Shown piece after piece: positions 34,556-45,735 of a stretch of 64,000 nt of DNA. The notes beneath the pieces were generated by a model. That model ran no database searches and was not told the DNA's origin. It saw nothing but the letters and a program-made list of their open reading frames with translations. Each line of letters starts with the position of its first letter. Position 1 is the first letter of the stretch. Origin of the DNA: Rhizobium sp. BK376. Its GTDB lineage: Bacteria > Pseudomonadota > Alphaproteobacteria > Rhizobiales > Rhizobiaceae. Position numbers and translations under genes: made by a program. The stretch spans positions 806,001-870,000 of the forward strand of contig NZ_SLZG01000001.1 of assembly GCF_004341625.1 (NCBI RefSeq), in the 5' to 3' direction.

Positions 34556-35167
34556 TCAAAGTTTCTTTTCCACGTCCTTCGCCGCGCCCTCGCTTGAAGC
34601 CACCGGCTTCGTTTCCTCGCGCGGATAGAAGGTGTAGGAAAGCGTCAGCGTTCCGATATCCTTGGTTTCTTCTGCCTTGGTGATGTCCGGATCGACGTAG
34701 AAGAGCACAGGCATCTCGCGCTTTTCCCCCGGCGCAAGGTCTGTCTCGCTGAAGCAGAAGCACTGCACCTTGTTGAAATAGGCGCCTGCCGAAAACGGCG
34801 TTATGTTGAACATCGCCTGGCCGTGCGTCGGCTGATCGGACTTGTTCTCGACCATGAACTTGACTTCGACCGTCTCGCCGATCTTCGGATCGATCTCGCG
34901 CTGCATCGGCTTGAAATCCCAGGGAAGACCCGGCGCGACATTCGCGTCGAAGGTGACCTGGATGCGCTTGTTGAGGATGACGTTGGATGCCTGCTCGACC
35001 CGCTGCGTCGTGCCGTTGAAACCGGTCACCTGGCAGAACATGCGATAAAGCGGAACGGCGGCGTAGCTCATCGCGCCCATGCCGACAATGAAGCTGAGGC
35101 ACATCCCGACAATCAGGCCGTTATTTCGGCCTGCTGTTCCTGTCCTGTCTGATGCCCCCTCCGCCAT
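34556..35167 (-). CDS. ctaG: CtaG/Cox11 copper chaperone for cytochrome oxidase
   Basis: Inserts CuB into subunit I. The protein has 203 residues from ATG 35167, with AGGAGG six bases ahead. It has one N-terminal membrane helix ([30 protein letters not shown]), then the periplasmic immunoglobulin-like domain. The copper-binding CFCF is in [18 protein letters not shown]. It lies 14 bases after the CoxF-like ORF. Confidence 0.95.
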   Translation of the reverse strand: MAEGASDRTGTAGRNNGLIVGMCLSFIVGMGAMSYAAVPLYRMFCQVTGFNGTTQRVEQASNVILNKRIQVTFDANVAPGLPWDFKPMQREIDPKIGETVEVKFMVENKSDQPTHGQAMFNITPFSAGAYFNKVQCFCFSETDLAPGEKREMPVLFYVDPDITKAEETKDIGTLTLSYTFYPREETKPVASSEGAAKDVEKKL

Positions 35168-35181
35168 TCGTGTCCTCCTCA

Positions 35182-35316
35182 CTAATGTCCGGTGCCAATC
35201 TTTATAATGGTCATGACGTAGAAGATGATGACCAACCCCGCCAGCACCAGCCCGAGAGCGACATTGCGCCCCCGCCGCGATTTCTTCTGCGCTTCCGTGA
35301 GCTTAATCAGTTCCAT
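35182..35316 (-). CDS. CoxF-like small membrane protein in the oxidase operon
   Basis: ORF of 44 codons: [20 protein letters not shown], then one membrane helix ([21 protein letters not shown]) and a short tail. The start overlaps the ctaB stop by one base (TGATG), and the stop lies 14 bases before ctaG. Small proteins with a KLT-x-QKKxRRxRN start between ctaB and ctaG are widespread in alphaproteobacteria and are sometimes called CoxF. The basic N-terminus would be cytoplasmic. A role as an oxidase assembly factor or small subunit is inference from position. Confidence 0.8.
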   Translation of the reverse strand: MELIKLTEAQKKSRRGRNVALGLVLAGLVIIFYVMTIIKIGTGH

Positions 35317-36272
35317 CAGAACCATCCTCCGGTTCCCGAAATGACGAAGGCTACCAGCCGGTCAATCATGAGCGCCGAAAAGATGGCGAAGAGATAGAAG
35401 ATCGAAAAACCGAAGAGCTTCTTGGCCGGGATCATCTTCACGTCGCCGTCCGGCATCCGCCAGACGGCGATGGAACAGTATATGAAGACGGCGCCAAGGG
35501 CCGCGGCAACGACGCCATAGCCGAGGCTAGCAAAGCCCATCGCTGTCGGCACGACTGCCACAATCGCCGTCAGCACAGCATAGACAACAATCTGGTTCTT
35601 GGTCGTTGGGATGCCCGACACGTTCGGCAGCATCGGCACGCCGACGGCCTCGTAGTCACGCATCTTGAACAAGGCCAGCGCCCAGAAATGCGCGGGCGTC
35701 CAGAGAAAAATGATCAGGAAGAGCACGATGCTCTCGACCGGAACCGTGCCGGTCACGCAGGCCCAGCCGATAACGGGCGGAAAGGCACCGGCGGCACCGC
35801 CGATGACGATATTCTGCGGCGTCGAGCGCTTCAGCCACATCGTGTAGACGACAGCGTAGAAGAAGATGGTGAAGGCGAGAAGGAAGGCGGACAGCCAGTT
35901 GACCGCAAGCCCGAGGATCACCACCGAGAAACAGGACAGGACGAGGCCGAAAGCCAGAGCTTCGGAAGGCCTGATGCGGCCGGCGGGGATGGGGCGGCGC
36001 GCGGTGCGGGTCATGACCGCGTCGATATCGGCGTCGTACCACATGTTGAGCGCGCCGGACGCGCCCGCGCCGACGGCGATGCACAGGATGGAAATGAAGG
36101 CGATGATGGGATTGATATGGCCCGGAGCAAGCACCAGTCCGGCAAAGGCAGTGAAGACCACCAGCGACATGACGCGAGGCTTCAAAAGCTCGAAATAATC
36201 GCGCGCTCCTGCTTCCGACAGGCCGATCTCGGCCTGTTGCGCAAGTGGCTCGTGATTGTCGATGACTGCCAT
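35316..36272 (-). CDS. ctaB: Protoheme IX farnesyltransferase (haem O synthase)
   Basis: Converts haem b to haem o for the oxidase. The protein has 318 residues from ATG 36272 ([14 protein letters not shown]); a longer reading extends 66 residues of atypical sequence and is rejected. Polyprenyltransferase motifs are [21 protein letters not shown] (Asp-rich, about 105-125) and [14 protein letters not shown]. There are about nine membrane helices. It ends one base into the CoxF-like ORF. Confidence 0.95.
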   Translation of the reverse strand: MAVIDNHEPLAQQAEIGLSEAGARDYFELLKPRVMSLVVFTAFAGLVLAPGHINPIIAFISILCIAVGAGASGALNMWYDADIDAVMTRTARRPIPAGRIRPSEALAFGLVLSCFSVVILGLAVNWLSAFLLAFTIFFYAVVYTMWLKRSTPQNIVIGGAAGAFPPVIGWACVTGTVPVESIVLFLIIFLWTPAHFWALALFKMRDYEAVGVPMLPNVSGIPTTKNQIVVYAVLTAIVAVVPTAMGFASLGYGVVAAALGAVFIYCSIAVWRMPDGDVKMIPAKKLFGFSIFYLFAIFSALMIDRLVAFVISGTGGWF

Positions 36273-36333
36273 TATCCCGTCCAGTTTCTCTTGATGCGCG
36301 GGCGCCGCAGTTTCAACGGCACCCGGAATTCCG

Positions 36334-38052
<1,719 letters not shown>

Positions 38053-38946
38053 TTACTGCGTGACGTTAGCGGCGACATCGGTCGCCTTGGCCGGCACATC
38101 GACCTCAGCCATCAGCGCCTTGTTCGCCTTGCCGAGATCGGTGGCGGCAGCCGTCAGCCACTGTTTGTACTTGTCTTCGGCAACGACGCGGATCGCGATC
38201 GGCATGAAGGCGTGGTCCTTGCCGCAGAGCTGGGAACACTGGCCGTAGAAGATGCCTTCGCGCTCAGCTTTGAACCAGGTCTCGTTCAGGCGGCCCGGCA
38301 CGGCGTCGATCTTGATGCCGAAGGATGGCATGGAGAAGGAGTGAATGACATCGGTCGGCGCAGCGGTGACAAGCACGCGCACGGTCTTGCCGACCGGAAT
38401 GACCATCTCGTTGTCGACAGCCAGAAGACGCGGATAGATCGACTTGTCATCCTTGCCGGCAGCAGCGCGGTCCGGCTCCTTCAGCATATAGGAATCGAAG
38501 GCCAGCGGATTGTCGCCGCTATTTTCATATTCGTAGTTCCACTGCCACTGGGTAGCCGTCGCCTTGACCGTTACGTCCGGATTCTGGGGGAAGGTCAATT
38601 GCTCGGTCAGAAGCTGAAAAGAGGGAACCGCCAGGAACAGCAGGATGAGCACCGGCCCAATCGTCCAGATCACCTCGATGACCGTATTGTGGCTGGTGCG
38701 CGAGGGAACCGGATTCTTGCTGGCGCGGAACCGGATCATCACCACAAAAAGGAGAGCAAGAACCAGCAGCGTGATCGGTACGACAAACCAAAGCGAGTAG
38801 GCATTGAACCAGCGAATCTGGCTCATGATCGGTGTCGCTGCCGGCTGCAAGTTGATTTGCCATGGAGATGGCTGATCGGCATAGCTGCCGGTTGCAAAAA
38901 GCAGACAGGCGGTCGCCGCCATAACTGCGTTGGCCCTCTTAATCAC
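38053..38946 (-). CDS. ctaC: Cytochrome c oxidase subunit II
   Basis: Carries the CuA centre that accepts electrons from cytochrome c. The protein has 297 residues from GTG 38946 (read MIKRANAV), with GGAGAG five bases ahead. It has a signal peptide ending GSYA, two membrane helices (about 47-72 and 90-112), and the cupredoxin domain. The CuA ligands are His in VIHSFSMPSFG and Cys/Cys/His/Met in GQCSQLCGKDHAFM. QWQWNYEYE is the electron-entry tryptophan region. It heads the operon ctaC-ctaD-ctaB-(coxF)-ctaG-ctaE. Confidence 0.96.
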   Translation of the reverse strand: MIKRANAVMAATACLLFATGSYADQPSPWQINLQPAATPIMSQIRWFNAYSLWFVVPITLLVLALLFVVMIRFRASKNPVPSRTSHNTVIEVIWTIGPVLILLFLAVPSFQLLTEQLTFPQNPDVTVKATATQWQWNYEYENSGDNPLAFDSYMLKEPDRAAAGKDDKSIYPRLLAVDNEMVIPVGKTVRVLVTAAPTDVIHSFSMPSFGIKIDAVPGRLNETWFKAEREGIFYGQCSQLCGKDHAFMPIAIRVVAEDKYKQWLTAAATDLGKANKALMAEVDVPAKATDVAANVTQ

Positions 38947-39287
38947 GATGTCTCTCCCTCAAGCGCCCGTTCTGGATCAGTCACAGGCGCAGAATCCCTA
39001 CAATCCTCAACCGTTTCAAACCACAGTTTCAGGCGGTCCGCAACAACTCAGAGCAATCGGCTATGCGGCATTTTTGCGCAAACTAAAGTCCTCATCCCAT
39101 TGCGCAAACAACACCAAGCCTTTTCATCATCATAGGCAAAACAATGCTTGGGTCCAATCATTACGGGAAACAAAGTCAGCCTTAGTCCTATTTCTGCCGC
39201 AGTCGAATTGGAATCCAGCGGCCAGGGCTTTTCATTGTCGGCTGCGACCTCGACAATGGCGCCACTGATTCGAATCTAGAGGTATCC
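38947..39287. other. Intergenic region between ctaC and the first IalB-like gene
   Basis: 341 bases without a supported gene, holding the divergent promoters of the oxidase operon and the IalB-like genes. The only marked structure is a pair of identical TTGCGCAAAC boxes (39074-39083 and 39100-39109). Confidence 0.5.
39074..39109. promoter_or_regulatory. Two TTGCGCAAAC boxes upstream of ctaC
   Basis: The decamer occurs twice, 26 bases apart, with the self-complementary core TTGCGCAA, 128-163 bases upstream of the ctaC start. The centre-to-centre distance is about two and a half helical turns. It does not match the FNR consensus (TTGAT-N4-ATCAA). Confidence 0.35.
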
Positions 39288-39917
39288 ATGGGTTTTCGTT
39301 CCCTCGCGCGGTTTTGGCTTCTAACCGCCAGCATCGCTGCCGCGGCCACAGTACCCGTTCTCGCCCAGCAATCTCAGCCGGCCCAGAAACCGCCGGCCGC
39401 CCAGCCCGCCCCCCCGGCCGCAGCGCCCCAAGGCAGCCCAAATGCGCCCTCTCCGGCCCAGCAGCCGCCCGGAACCGTAAAGTCGAGCCATGGCGCATGG
39501 TCGGTCATCTGCGACAAACCCCCGGGCGCAATGACCGATCAATGCGCGCTGATGCAGAACGTCATCGCCGAGGATCAGCCCGAAATCGGCCTTTCCGTCG
39601 TCGTGCTGAAAACCGCCGACCGCAAGTCGCGGATCCTTCGCGTGCTTGCGCCGCTTGGCGTCCTTCTCGATACGCGTCCGCCGGTCAGTGGCGGCCTCGG
39701 CCTGATCGTCGATGGCGAAAACCTCGGCAATACGCAATTTGCCCGTTGCTTTGCCGATGGATGCTACGCTGAAGTCGAAATCGATGATAATCTTATGAAG
39801 ATGCTGCGTGTCGGATCCACAGCCGTCTTTTCGATCCGCGAGACCGGGGATAAGGATAGCATCGGTATTCCCGTGGAACTCAAGGGGTTCGCCGAAGGTT
39901 ATGATGCCCTGCCCTGA
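39288..39917 (+). CDS. Invasion-associated-locus-B (IalB) family protein, copy 1
   Basis: Secreted protein of 209 residues: a signal peptide (about 1-26, ending VLA), a Pro/Ala/Gln-rich linker to about residue 60, then the IalB domain (VKSSHGAWSVICDKPPGAMTDQCALMQNV, ARCFADGCYAEVEID, GIPVELKGFAEGYDALP). Two conserved Cys pairs are present. In Bartonella, IalB is linked to erythrocyte invasion; rhizobial members have no known role. A close paralogue follows. Confidence 0.92.
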   Translation: MGFRSLARFWLLTASIAAAATVPVLAQQSQPAQKPPAAQPAPPAAAPQGSPNAPSPAQQPPGTVKSSHGAWSVICDKPPGAMTDQCALMQNVIAEDQPEIGLSVVVLKTADRKSRILRVLAPLGVLLDTRPPVSGGLGLIVDGENLGNTQFARCFADGCYAEVEIDDNLMKMLRVGSTAVFSIRETGDKDSIGIPVELKGFAEGYDALP

Positions 39918-39971
39918 GCATCGCCCGGCATTCGCCTTGGCAAGCGGCAGTCCTCATTCTAAGGGGCGTTC

Positions 39972-40685
39972 ATGACGTTTGGTTCTTCTTCCGGTCTTTG
40001 GGTGGCCAGCCGCGTTGCAGCGGTGCTTCTGCTATTGCCGGGTATCGCCTTTTCGGCTGAGACCGCCGCGCCGCAGCAGTCAGCCCAGCAGCAGCAGCAG
40101 CCGGCTCAACAGGATCAACTGCCCGGGGTTCAGGCCCAGCAACCGGAGCAGCCGCAGGCAGCGCCCGATAATGAGCAGGAGCAGCAACCTCCCCAGGCAT
40201 CCCAGACACCTCAAGCAGCCCAGCCGTCTCGACCGGCTCCGTCGCAGCCGAAGCCCCCGGGCACGGTCAAGTCGACCCATGGAGCATGGTCGATCGTCTG
40301 CGACAAGCCCAACGGCGCCTCGAACGACCAATGCGGACTGATCCAGGACGTCGTGGCGGAAGATCGCCCGGAAATCACCCTTTCCGTCATCGTGCTGAAC
40401 TCCTCCGATCACAAATCGAAGATCCTGCGGGTGCGCGCCCCTCTCAATATCCTCTTGCCCAATGGCCTTGGCCTCAACATCGATGGCAAGGATATCGGCC
40501 GGGTGAACTTCACGCGCTGCTTTTCGGACGGCTGCTATGCCGAGGCCATCCTCGAAGATGCGCTGGTGAAGACGTTGCGGACCGGAAAGACGGCGACCTT
40601 CATTCTCTTCCAGACACCCGAGGAAGGCATCGGCATTCCGGTCGAACTCAAGGGCTTCGCAGAAGGCTATGACGCGCTGCAGTGA
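39972..40685 (+). CDS. IalB family protein, copy 2
   Basis: Secreted protein of 237 residues, tandem paralogue of the preceding gene. It has a signal peptide ending FSA (about 1-29), a longer Gln/Pro-rich linker to about residue 95 with several QQ runs, and the same domain (VKSTHGAWSIVCDKPNGASNDQCGLIQDV, TRCFSDGCYAEAILED, GIPVELKGFAEGYDALQ). The two domains are clearly duplicates, whereas the linkers differ in length and composition. Confidence 0.92.
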   Translation: MTFGSSSGLWVASRVAAVLLLLPGIAFSAETAAPQQSAQQQQQPAQQDQLPGVQAQQPEQPQAAPDNEQEQQPPQASQTPQAAQPSRPAPSQPKPPGTVKSTHGAWSIVCDKPNGASNDQCGLIQDVVAEDRPEITLSVIVLNSSDHKSKILRVRAPLNILLPNGLGLNIDGKDIGRVNFTRCFSDGCYAEAILEDALVKTLRTGKTATFILFQTPEEGIGIPVELKGFAEGYDALQ

Positions 40686-40747
40686 TCGAGAGGGCTTGCT
40701 CTTGCAACGCCACGGACCTACATCGGCACTGAACGGAGCACATCACC

Positions 40748-42163
40748 ATGAACACCGATCTCCTCACCCTTTTCGATGCCGACGAGACGAAGCTGCGCGG
40801 CATCGTTGCCGACGCGCTAACCGATGCCGATGACGGCGAGCTTTTCGTCGAACATATCCAGGCGGAATCGCTGACCTTCGACAATGGGCGCATGAAGGGC
40901 GGCAGCTTCAACACCGAGCAGGGTTTCGGCCTTAGGGCAGTGGCTGGCGAAGCTGTTGGCTATGCGCATGCGGGCGATCTTTCCGAAGCGGCGCTGAGGC
41001 GGGCGGCGGATGCCGTCACCGCGGTTACGCGCGGCCATTCCGGCTCTTATGCGGCAGCCCCGCAGCGCACCAATAAGGTTCTCTACAGCGACGAAAATCC
41101 GATCGGAGCGCCGACCTTCGAAGCCAAGGCCAAGCTTCTGAAGGAGATCGACACCTATCTGCGCGACAAGGACGAGAAGGTCCGCCAGGTCACGGCCTCT
41201 ATCGCGGCAAGCTGGCAGGTGGTCGACATTCTGCGCGCCGACGGGCATCGCGTCCGCGATATACGGCCGATGACGCGCATCAACATATCGGTCATGGTCG
41301 GTCAGGGCGATCGACAGGAATCCGGCTCCTATGGCGTCGGCGGTCGTGTCGGCTTTGCCGATTTCATCACCGAGGAAAGCTGGCAGCACGGCGCCGATGA
41401 CGCCCTGCGCCAGGCGCTGGTCAACCTGGAAGCCATGGACGCGCCTGCCGGCACGATGGATGTCGTGCTCAGTTCGGGATGGCCTGGAGTCATGCTGCAC
41501 GAGGCCGTCGGCCACGGGCTGGAAGGCGATTTCAACCGCAAGAAGACATCCGCCTTCGCCGGCCTGCTTGGCCAGATGGTGGCCGCGCCCGGCGTGACAG
41601 TCGTCGACGATGGCACGATCGAGAATCGCCGCGGCTCCATCACCGTCGATGACGAGGGCACGCCCTCGGCCCACAACGTGCTGATCGAAAACGGCAAGCT
41701 GGTCGGCTACATGCAGGATCGGCAGAACGCCCGGCTGATGGGCATGAAGGCGACCGGCAACGGCCGCCGGCAGGGCTATGCCCATGTGCCCATGCCGCGC
41801 ATGACCAACACCTATATGCTCGGCGGCGACAAGACGCCGGAAGAGATCATTGCGTCAGTCAAGAAGGGCATCTATGCCGTCTCCTTCGGCGGCGGCCAGG
41901 TGGATATCACCTCTGGCAAGTTCGTCTTCGGCTGCACCGAGGCCTACATGATCGAGAACGGCAAGGTCGGCGCGCCGATCAAGGGCGCCATGCTGATCGG
42001 CAACGGTCCCGACGCGATGAAGCGCGTTTCCATGATCGGCAACGACATGAAGCTGGATACCGGCATCGGCAATTGCGGCAAGGCCGGCCAATGGGTGCCT
42101 GTCGGCGTCGGCCAGCCGCATCTACGCATGGATCAGGTGACGGTCGGCGGCACCAAGGCCTGA
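40748..42163 (+). CDS. tldD: TldD metalloprotease subunit
   Basis: Partner of PmbA/TldE in a peptide-degrading complex that matures microcin-like peptides and clears CcdA in E. coli. The protein has 471 residues with the zinc motif HEAVGHGLEGD (HExxxH) and the C-terminal GGGQVDITSGKFVFGCTEAYMIENGKVG. No pmbA gene is in this window. Confidence 0.96.
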   Translation: MNTDLLTLFDADETKLRGIVADALTDADDGELFVEHIQAESLTFDNGRMKGGSFNTEQGFGLRAVAGEAVGYAHAGDLSEAALRRAADAVTAVTRGHSGSYAAAPQRTNKVLYSDENPIGAPTFEAKAKLLKEIDTYLRDKDEKVRQVTASIAASWQVVDILRADGHRVRDIRPMTRINISVMVGQGDRQESGSYGVGGRVGFADFITEESWQHGADDALRQALVNLEAMDAPAGTMDVVLSSGWPGVMLHEAVGHGLEGDFNRKKTSAFAGLLGQMVAAPGVTVVDDGTIENRRGSITVDDEGTPSAHNVLIENGKLVGYMQDRQNARLMGMKATGNGRRQGYAHVPMPRMTNTYMLGGDKTPEEIIASVKKGIYAVSFGGGQVDITSGKFVFGCTEAYMIENGKVGAPIKGAMLIGNGPDAMKRVSMIGNDMKLDTGIGNCGKAGQWVPVGVGQPHLRMDQVTVGGTKA

Positions 42164-42173
42164 ACTGGCGATC

Positions 42174-42668
42174 ATGACCGATATCGCGATCAGGCCGTTC
42201 CGTGCGGGCGATGAAGCTGCGGTTATCGCGCTGATCCTGCCAATCCAGCGCGAAGAGTTCGACATTGCCATATCGGCTGCTGACCAACCGGATTTGGCCG
42301 AAATTCCCGCCTTCTACCAGTCCGGCAAGGGGCAGTTCTGGGTCGCTGTCCGGGGTGACGCTGTCGTCGGCACGATCGGCCTCAAAGATATCGGCAACGA
42401 CCAGGCGGCGCTGCGCAAGATGTTCGTTGCTGCCGCCTATCGCGGACGCGAGCACGGCGTTGCCACGCGGCTGCTTGCCGGTCTGCTGGATCATGCCCGG
42501 GCCGTCGGCCTCGGCGACATCATCCTGGGCACGACGGCAAAATTCCTTGCCGCGCATCGTTTCTATGAAAAGAACGGCTTTGTGGAAATTTCGGCAGAGG
42601 ATCTGCCGGCATCCTTTCCGCGCATGATGGTCGATACGAAATTCTATCGTCTCAGACTGCGCGGTTGA
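42174..42668 (+). CDS. GNAT-family N-acetyltransferase
   Basis: Protein of 164 residues. The acetyl-CoA loop is RKMFVAAAYRGREHGVATRLL, and FLAAHRFYEKNGFVEI is the C-terminal motif B. The substrate is unknown. It starts 10 bases after tldD and may be cotranscribed. Confidence 0.88.
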   Translation: MTDIAIRPFRAGDEAAVIALILPIQREEFDIAISAADQPDLAEIPAFYQSGKGQFWVAVRGDAVVGTIGLKDIGNDQAALRKMFVAAAYRGREHGVATRLLAGLLDHARAVGLGDIILGTTAKFLAAHRFYEKNGFVEISAEDLPASFPRMMVDTKFYRLRLRG

Positions 42669-42674
42669 GGACTA

Positions 42675-42980
42675 TCAGCCCTCGAGGCGGAAGCGCCACT
42701 TGCGTTCGATCGCGGCGTTGAGATCAAGGCCGTTGCTATTGGCAAAGAGCAGGATGTGGCCAAGCACATCGGCCGCCTCATCGGCGAGCGCGGTCGCGAT
42801 ATCGGCATCGGACATGCCCTTGCGGCGCCCCCTGCCCTTCGCCCTGTTCCAGATCTGGCTCAGTTCGCCCATCTCTTCCTGAAGCTTCAGGATGAACCAG
42901 TCGTAATCCCGCTCGATGCCGTGCTCAGCAGCATATTGCCACGAGGCCGTCTCGAATTTGTCCGCCAGCGTCTTCAACAT
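42675..42980 (-). CDS. MazG-like nucleotide pyrophosphohydrolase
   Basis: Protein of 101 residues with the MazG metal motifs EExGEL (LKLQEEMGELSQ) and DEAADVLGHILLFA. It is a single domain, about the length of RS21-C6-like dNTP pyrophosphatases rather than the two-domain MazG. A house-cleaning role on noncanonical nucleotides is inferred from family. Confidence 0.85.
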   Translation of the reverse strand: MLKTLADKFETASWQYAAEHGIERDYDWFILKLQEEMGELSQIWNRAKGRGRRKGMSDADIATALADEAADVLGHILLFANSNGLDLNAAIERKWRFRLEG

Positions 42981-43076
42981 GATCGTTCCCTTTACGTTCT
43001 TGGTAGAGGTGAACGATTCTGCTCGGGATGTCGAGACTATTGGAAGAGGCGGTAGAGTGTCATTGCTCGCTCTACT

Positions 43077-43107
43077 CCCTCATCCTGTGCTTGTCACAGA
43101 ATGAGGG
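43077..43107. repeat. Intergenic palindromic repeat
   Basis: CCCTCATCCTGTG (43077-43089), loop, CACAGAATGAGGG (43095-43107): a 12-bp stem with one mismatch. The CCTGTGCTTGTCACAG core is, from memory, a very common interspersed repeat in Rhizobium and Agrobacterium. There is no T run. Confidence 0.55.
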
Positions 43108-43142
43108 AACGGGTTGTGGCTCCGGCCCCGAAACGCCTCCAA

Positions 43143-44408
43143 TCAGCCCTGGCTCGGCAACAGCAGGCACTCGAAATCGTTTTTCTTCAAGGCGCTGCAG
43201 GCGGCATCGGCTGCGTCGCGGCTTTCAAATCCGGTGAACCGCGCCCGATAGAGCCTGCCGCGTCCCTTTCCGACAGCTTCGGTATAAGGGGAAGCCGCCT
43301 CCAGCGGGCCGCCTGTCTTCGACTGCGCTTTTTCAAGCAAAGCCCTTGCGGCCTTGGCATCCGGCGTTGCGCCGATCTGCAACTGCCAGCGGCCTTCCTT
43401 CGGCTTGCCGGCATTCTGGATCTCATCCGCGACCTGGGGCCGATCGAGCGGAAGCGTCACGTCACCGGCAGATGCGGTGGAACGCGTGACATCGTCGGGG
43501 CGGGATGCGACCGAGGGAACCGGAACGTCGCCATCATCCGAGGCGGAAGCGACTTCAACCGCCTTGCTCTTGCCGCGGCTGCCGACGCTTGCGACCAGTC
43601 GCGCGCCGGACTTGGCTGATGCATCGTCCATATAACGGTTCAACAGCGAGGCCATCTTGTCGTCGCGGCTGCGAGCGGTCGGTCCGCCCATGACGACGCC
43701 GACGACGCGGCGATTGCCGTCCTTGACGGCGCTGACGAGATTGAAGCCTGACGCATTGGTATAGCCGGTCTTGATGCCATCCATGCCCTTGTAGCGGTAC
43801 ATCAGGTTGTTGTGACCGTTGATGCGGGTGCCATTGTAGACAAAGCTGCGCTGAGAGAAGAGGCGGTATTCCCTGGGGAAATCGTTGATCAACGCGACGG
43901 CGAGCGTCGACATATCGCGTGCGGTCGTAACCTGGCGATCATCGGGCAGGCCCGATGCATTGACAAAGGTGGTGCGGCTCATGCCGAGTTGGCGGGCTTT
44001 CTGCGTCATCAGACGGGCGAAATTGCCTTCGCTGCCGCCGATTTCCTCGGCCATGGCTGCGGCGGCATCATTGGCCGAGCGGGTGATCATGCCGTTAACG
44101 GCGTCGCGCACGGTGACAGTGCTGCCGGCCTTCAGAAAAAGCTTGGTTGGGTGCTTGTTGGCCGCATTCTGCGATACTGGGACCCTGGTCTCCCAGCCGA
44201 TCTTGCCGCGATGGATTGCATCGAAGGTCAGGTAGAGCGTCATCATCTTGGTGAGCGACGCCGGATGGTTCAGCGTGTCGGCATCGTCAGACGCGAGGAC
44301 CTTGCCGGTCTTTGCGTCCATGACGAAATAGGCGCTACCGGCCACGGCAGCAATCGACGAACCCAGCAGCGCCGCCGCTGCCGACAGGATCATCATCATT
44401 CTCTTCAT
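43143..44408 (-). CDS. D-alanyl-D-alanine carboxypeptidase with C-terminal SPOR domain
   Basis: Penicillin-binding protein 5-type peptidase of 421 residues from ATG 44408. A signal peptide (about 1-24) leads to the active site SxxK as SLTK (Ser51, Lys54), SxN as SAN (111-113) and KTG at 213-215. A Ser/Asp-rich linker leads to a SPOR-like domain (about 335-421, RWQLQIGATPDAKAARALLEKAQ), which binds denuded glycan at division sites. It trims the stem pentapeptide and is likely septum-directed. Confidence 0.92.
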   Translation of the reverse strand: MKRMMMILSAAAALLGSSIAAVAGSAYFVMDAKTGKVLASDDADTLNHPASLTKMMTLYLTFDAIHRGKIGWETRVPVSQNAANKHPTKLFLKAGSTVTVRDAVNGMITRSANDAAAAMAEEIGGSEGNFARLMTQKARQLGMSRTTFVNASGLPDDRQVTTARDMSTLAVALINDFPREYRLFSQRSFVYNGTRINGHNNLMYRYKGMDGIKTGYTNASGFNLVSAVKDGNRRVVGVVMGGPTARSRDDKMASLLNRYMDDASAKSGARLVASVGSRGKSKAVEVASASDDGDVPVPSVASRPDDVTRSTASAGDVTLPLDRPQVADEIQNAGKPKEGRWQLQIGATPDAKAARALLEKAQSKTGGPLEAASPYTEAVGKGRGRLYRARFTGFESRDAADAACSALKKNDFECLLLPSQG

Positions 44409-44642
44409 GTTTATCCCCAACCATAAAATGCAATGCAGCAACAGCGTCCTGTGCGCTTTTGCGACAGAAGCTGTTCATTTGTGCGATCTTGAGGCAACTG
44501 CCTCGATTAAAATGCAATTTTGCCATCAGTGGTAAATGAAGCATTAACAATGGCCTAGTAAGCTTGCTTATTCAGTAAGGTTTGATATCGGTCGAGATAA
44601 ACGACACTGCAGAAGGCAGGAACGCGACGTTCAATTCGCCGG

Positions 44643-45698
44643 ATGGATCTTATGCAAGAGGCTATCAAGAGCCGCCTGAAACAAGCGATCATTACAGGTG
44701 GGCTAGAGACCGCTTCCATCCTGCAATCCCTCGGCCTCATGCAGCGCGCGGGCGGCCTCGGCGTGATCTTCACGTTGCATCATGTCCGGCCATACCAACC
44801 GAAATCGTTTGAGCCGAACCGGCATCTGGAAATCACGCCCGATTTTCTCGACCTGGCGATCCGGCAGTTGAAGGGCGAAGGCTATGTGTTTCTGCCGCTG
44901 GACGCGGTTCCCGAGCGCATGGAACGCGAGGGAACACAGCCGCGTTTCGCAGCCTTTACCCTCGACGATGGCAATCGCAACAATCTGGAATTCGCCCTGC
45001 CCGTCTTTGCGCGGCACGACGTCCCCTTCACGATCTTCGTAACGCAGGGGCTTTCGGAGCGCACGCACGGCATGTGGTGGGAAACGCTCGACGATTTGCT
45101 CGGTCGGCTGGACCGCCTGACCTTCGATTTCGGGTCCGGCGACGAAAGCTTCGATCTGCGGCAGCCGGACATGCGGCAAAAGATATACGGCCGATTTGCC
45201 GACTACGTGCATGGTTCCGACGAGGCGCTGGCCGTGGCGGCAATCGATGAACTTGCTCGCAAGCACGGGCTGGAGCCGCTGAATATCGCGCGCTCGCTCA
45301 TCATGGATCAAGAAGAGTTGGCGCAGGTCGCGCGTCACCCTCTGGCTTCCCTTGGGGCACATACCGTCAGCCACAGAGCTGTCGGACGGCTGACGGAAGC
45401 GGAGGCGGCAGCAGAGATGGCGCTTTCGGCCAATTATGTCGCGATCATCACCGGCGAACAACCGAAGGCGATTGCGTTCCCCTATGGCACGAACGCAGCC
45501 GCGTCTCCCCGGGAGGCACGGCTGGTCAGCGAGCTTGGTTTCGCGATCGGGTTGTCGACGCGGCCGGGGGTCGTACGGTCCGGCATGCCCACGACGCTTT
45601 TGCCCCGCCTGTCGCTCAATGGCTTCTATCAGAAAGCCCGCTACGCATCGGCTCTTGCCTCGGGCATTCCGATGCGACTGATGGGGCAGAAGGGGTAG
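44643..45698 (+). CDS. Polysaccharide deacetylase (NodB-homology) family protein
   Basis: Protein of 351 residues. NodB motif 1 is FTLDDGNRNN (with the catalytic and metal Asp), motif 2 is LGAHTVSHRAVG (H-x3-H), and PYGTNA is motif 3. There is no signal peptide or membrane helix, so it is cytoplasmic or loosely associated. It resembles deacetylases from exopolysaccharide or glycan clusters, but no glycosyltransferase is adjacent. The start may instead be the ATG three codons later (44652). Confidence 0.85.
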   Translation: MDLMQEAIKSRLKQAIITGGLETASILQSLGLMQRAGGLGVIFTLHHVRPYQPKSFEPNRHLEITPDFLDLAIRQLKGEGYVFLPLDAVPERMEREGTQPRFAAFTLDDGNRNNLEFALPVFARHDVPFTIFVTQGLSERTHGMWWETLDDLLGRLDRLTFDFGSGDESFDLRQPDMRQKIYGRFADYVHGSDEALAVAAIDELARKHGLEPLNIARSLIMDQEELAQVARHPLASLGAHTVSHRAVGRLTEAEAAAEMALSANYVAIITGEQPKAIAFPYGTNAAASPREARLVSELGFAIGLSTRPGVVRSGMPTTLLPRLSLNGFYQKARYASALASGIPMRLMGQKG

Positions 45699-45735
45699 CG
45701 CCGCTTTGCTCCCCCTCCCCTAGCGCAGATTTCCC

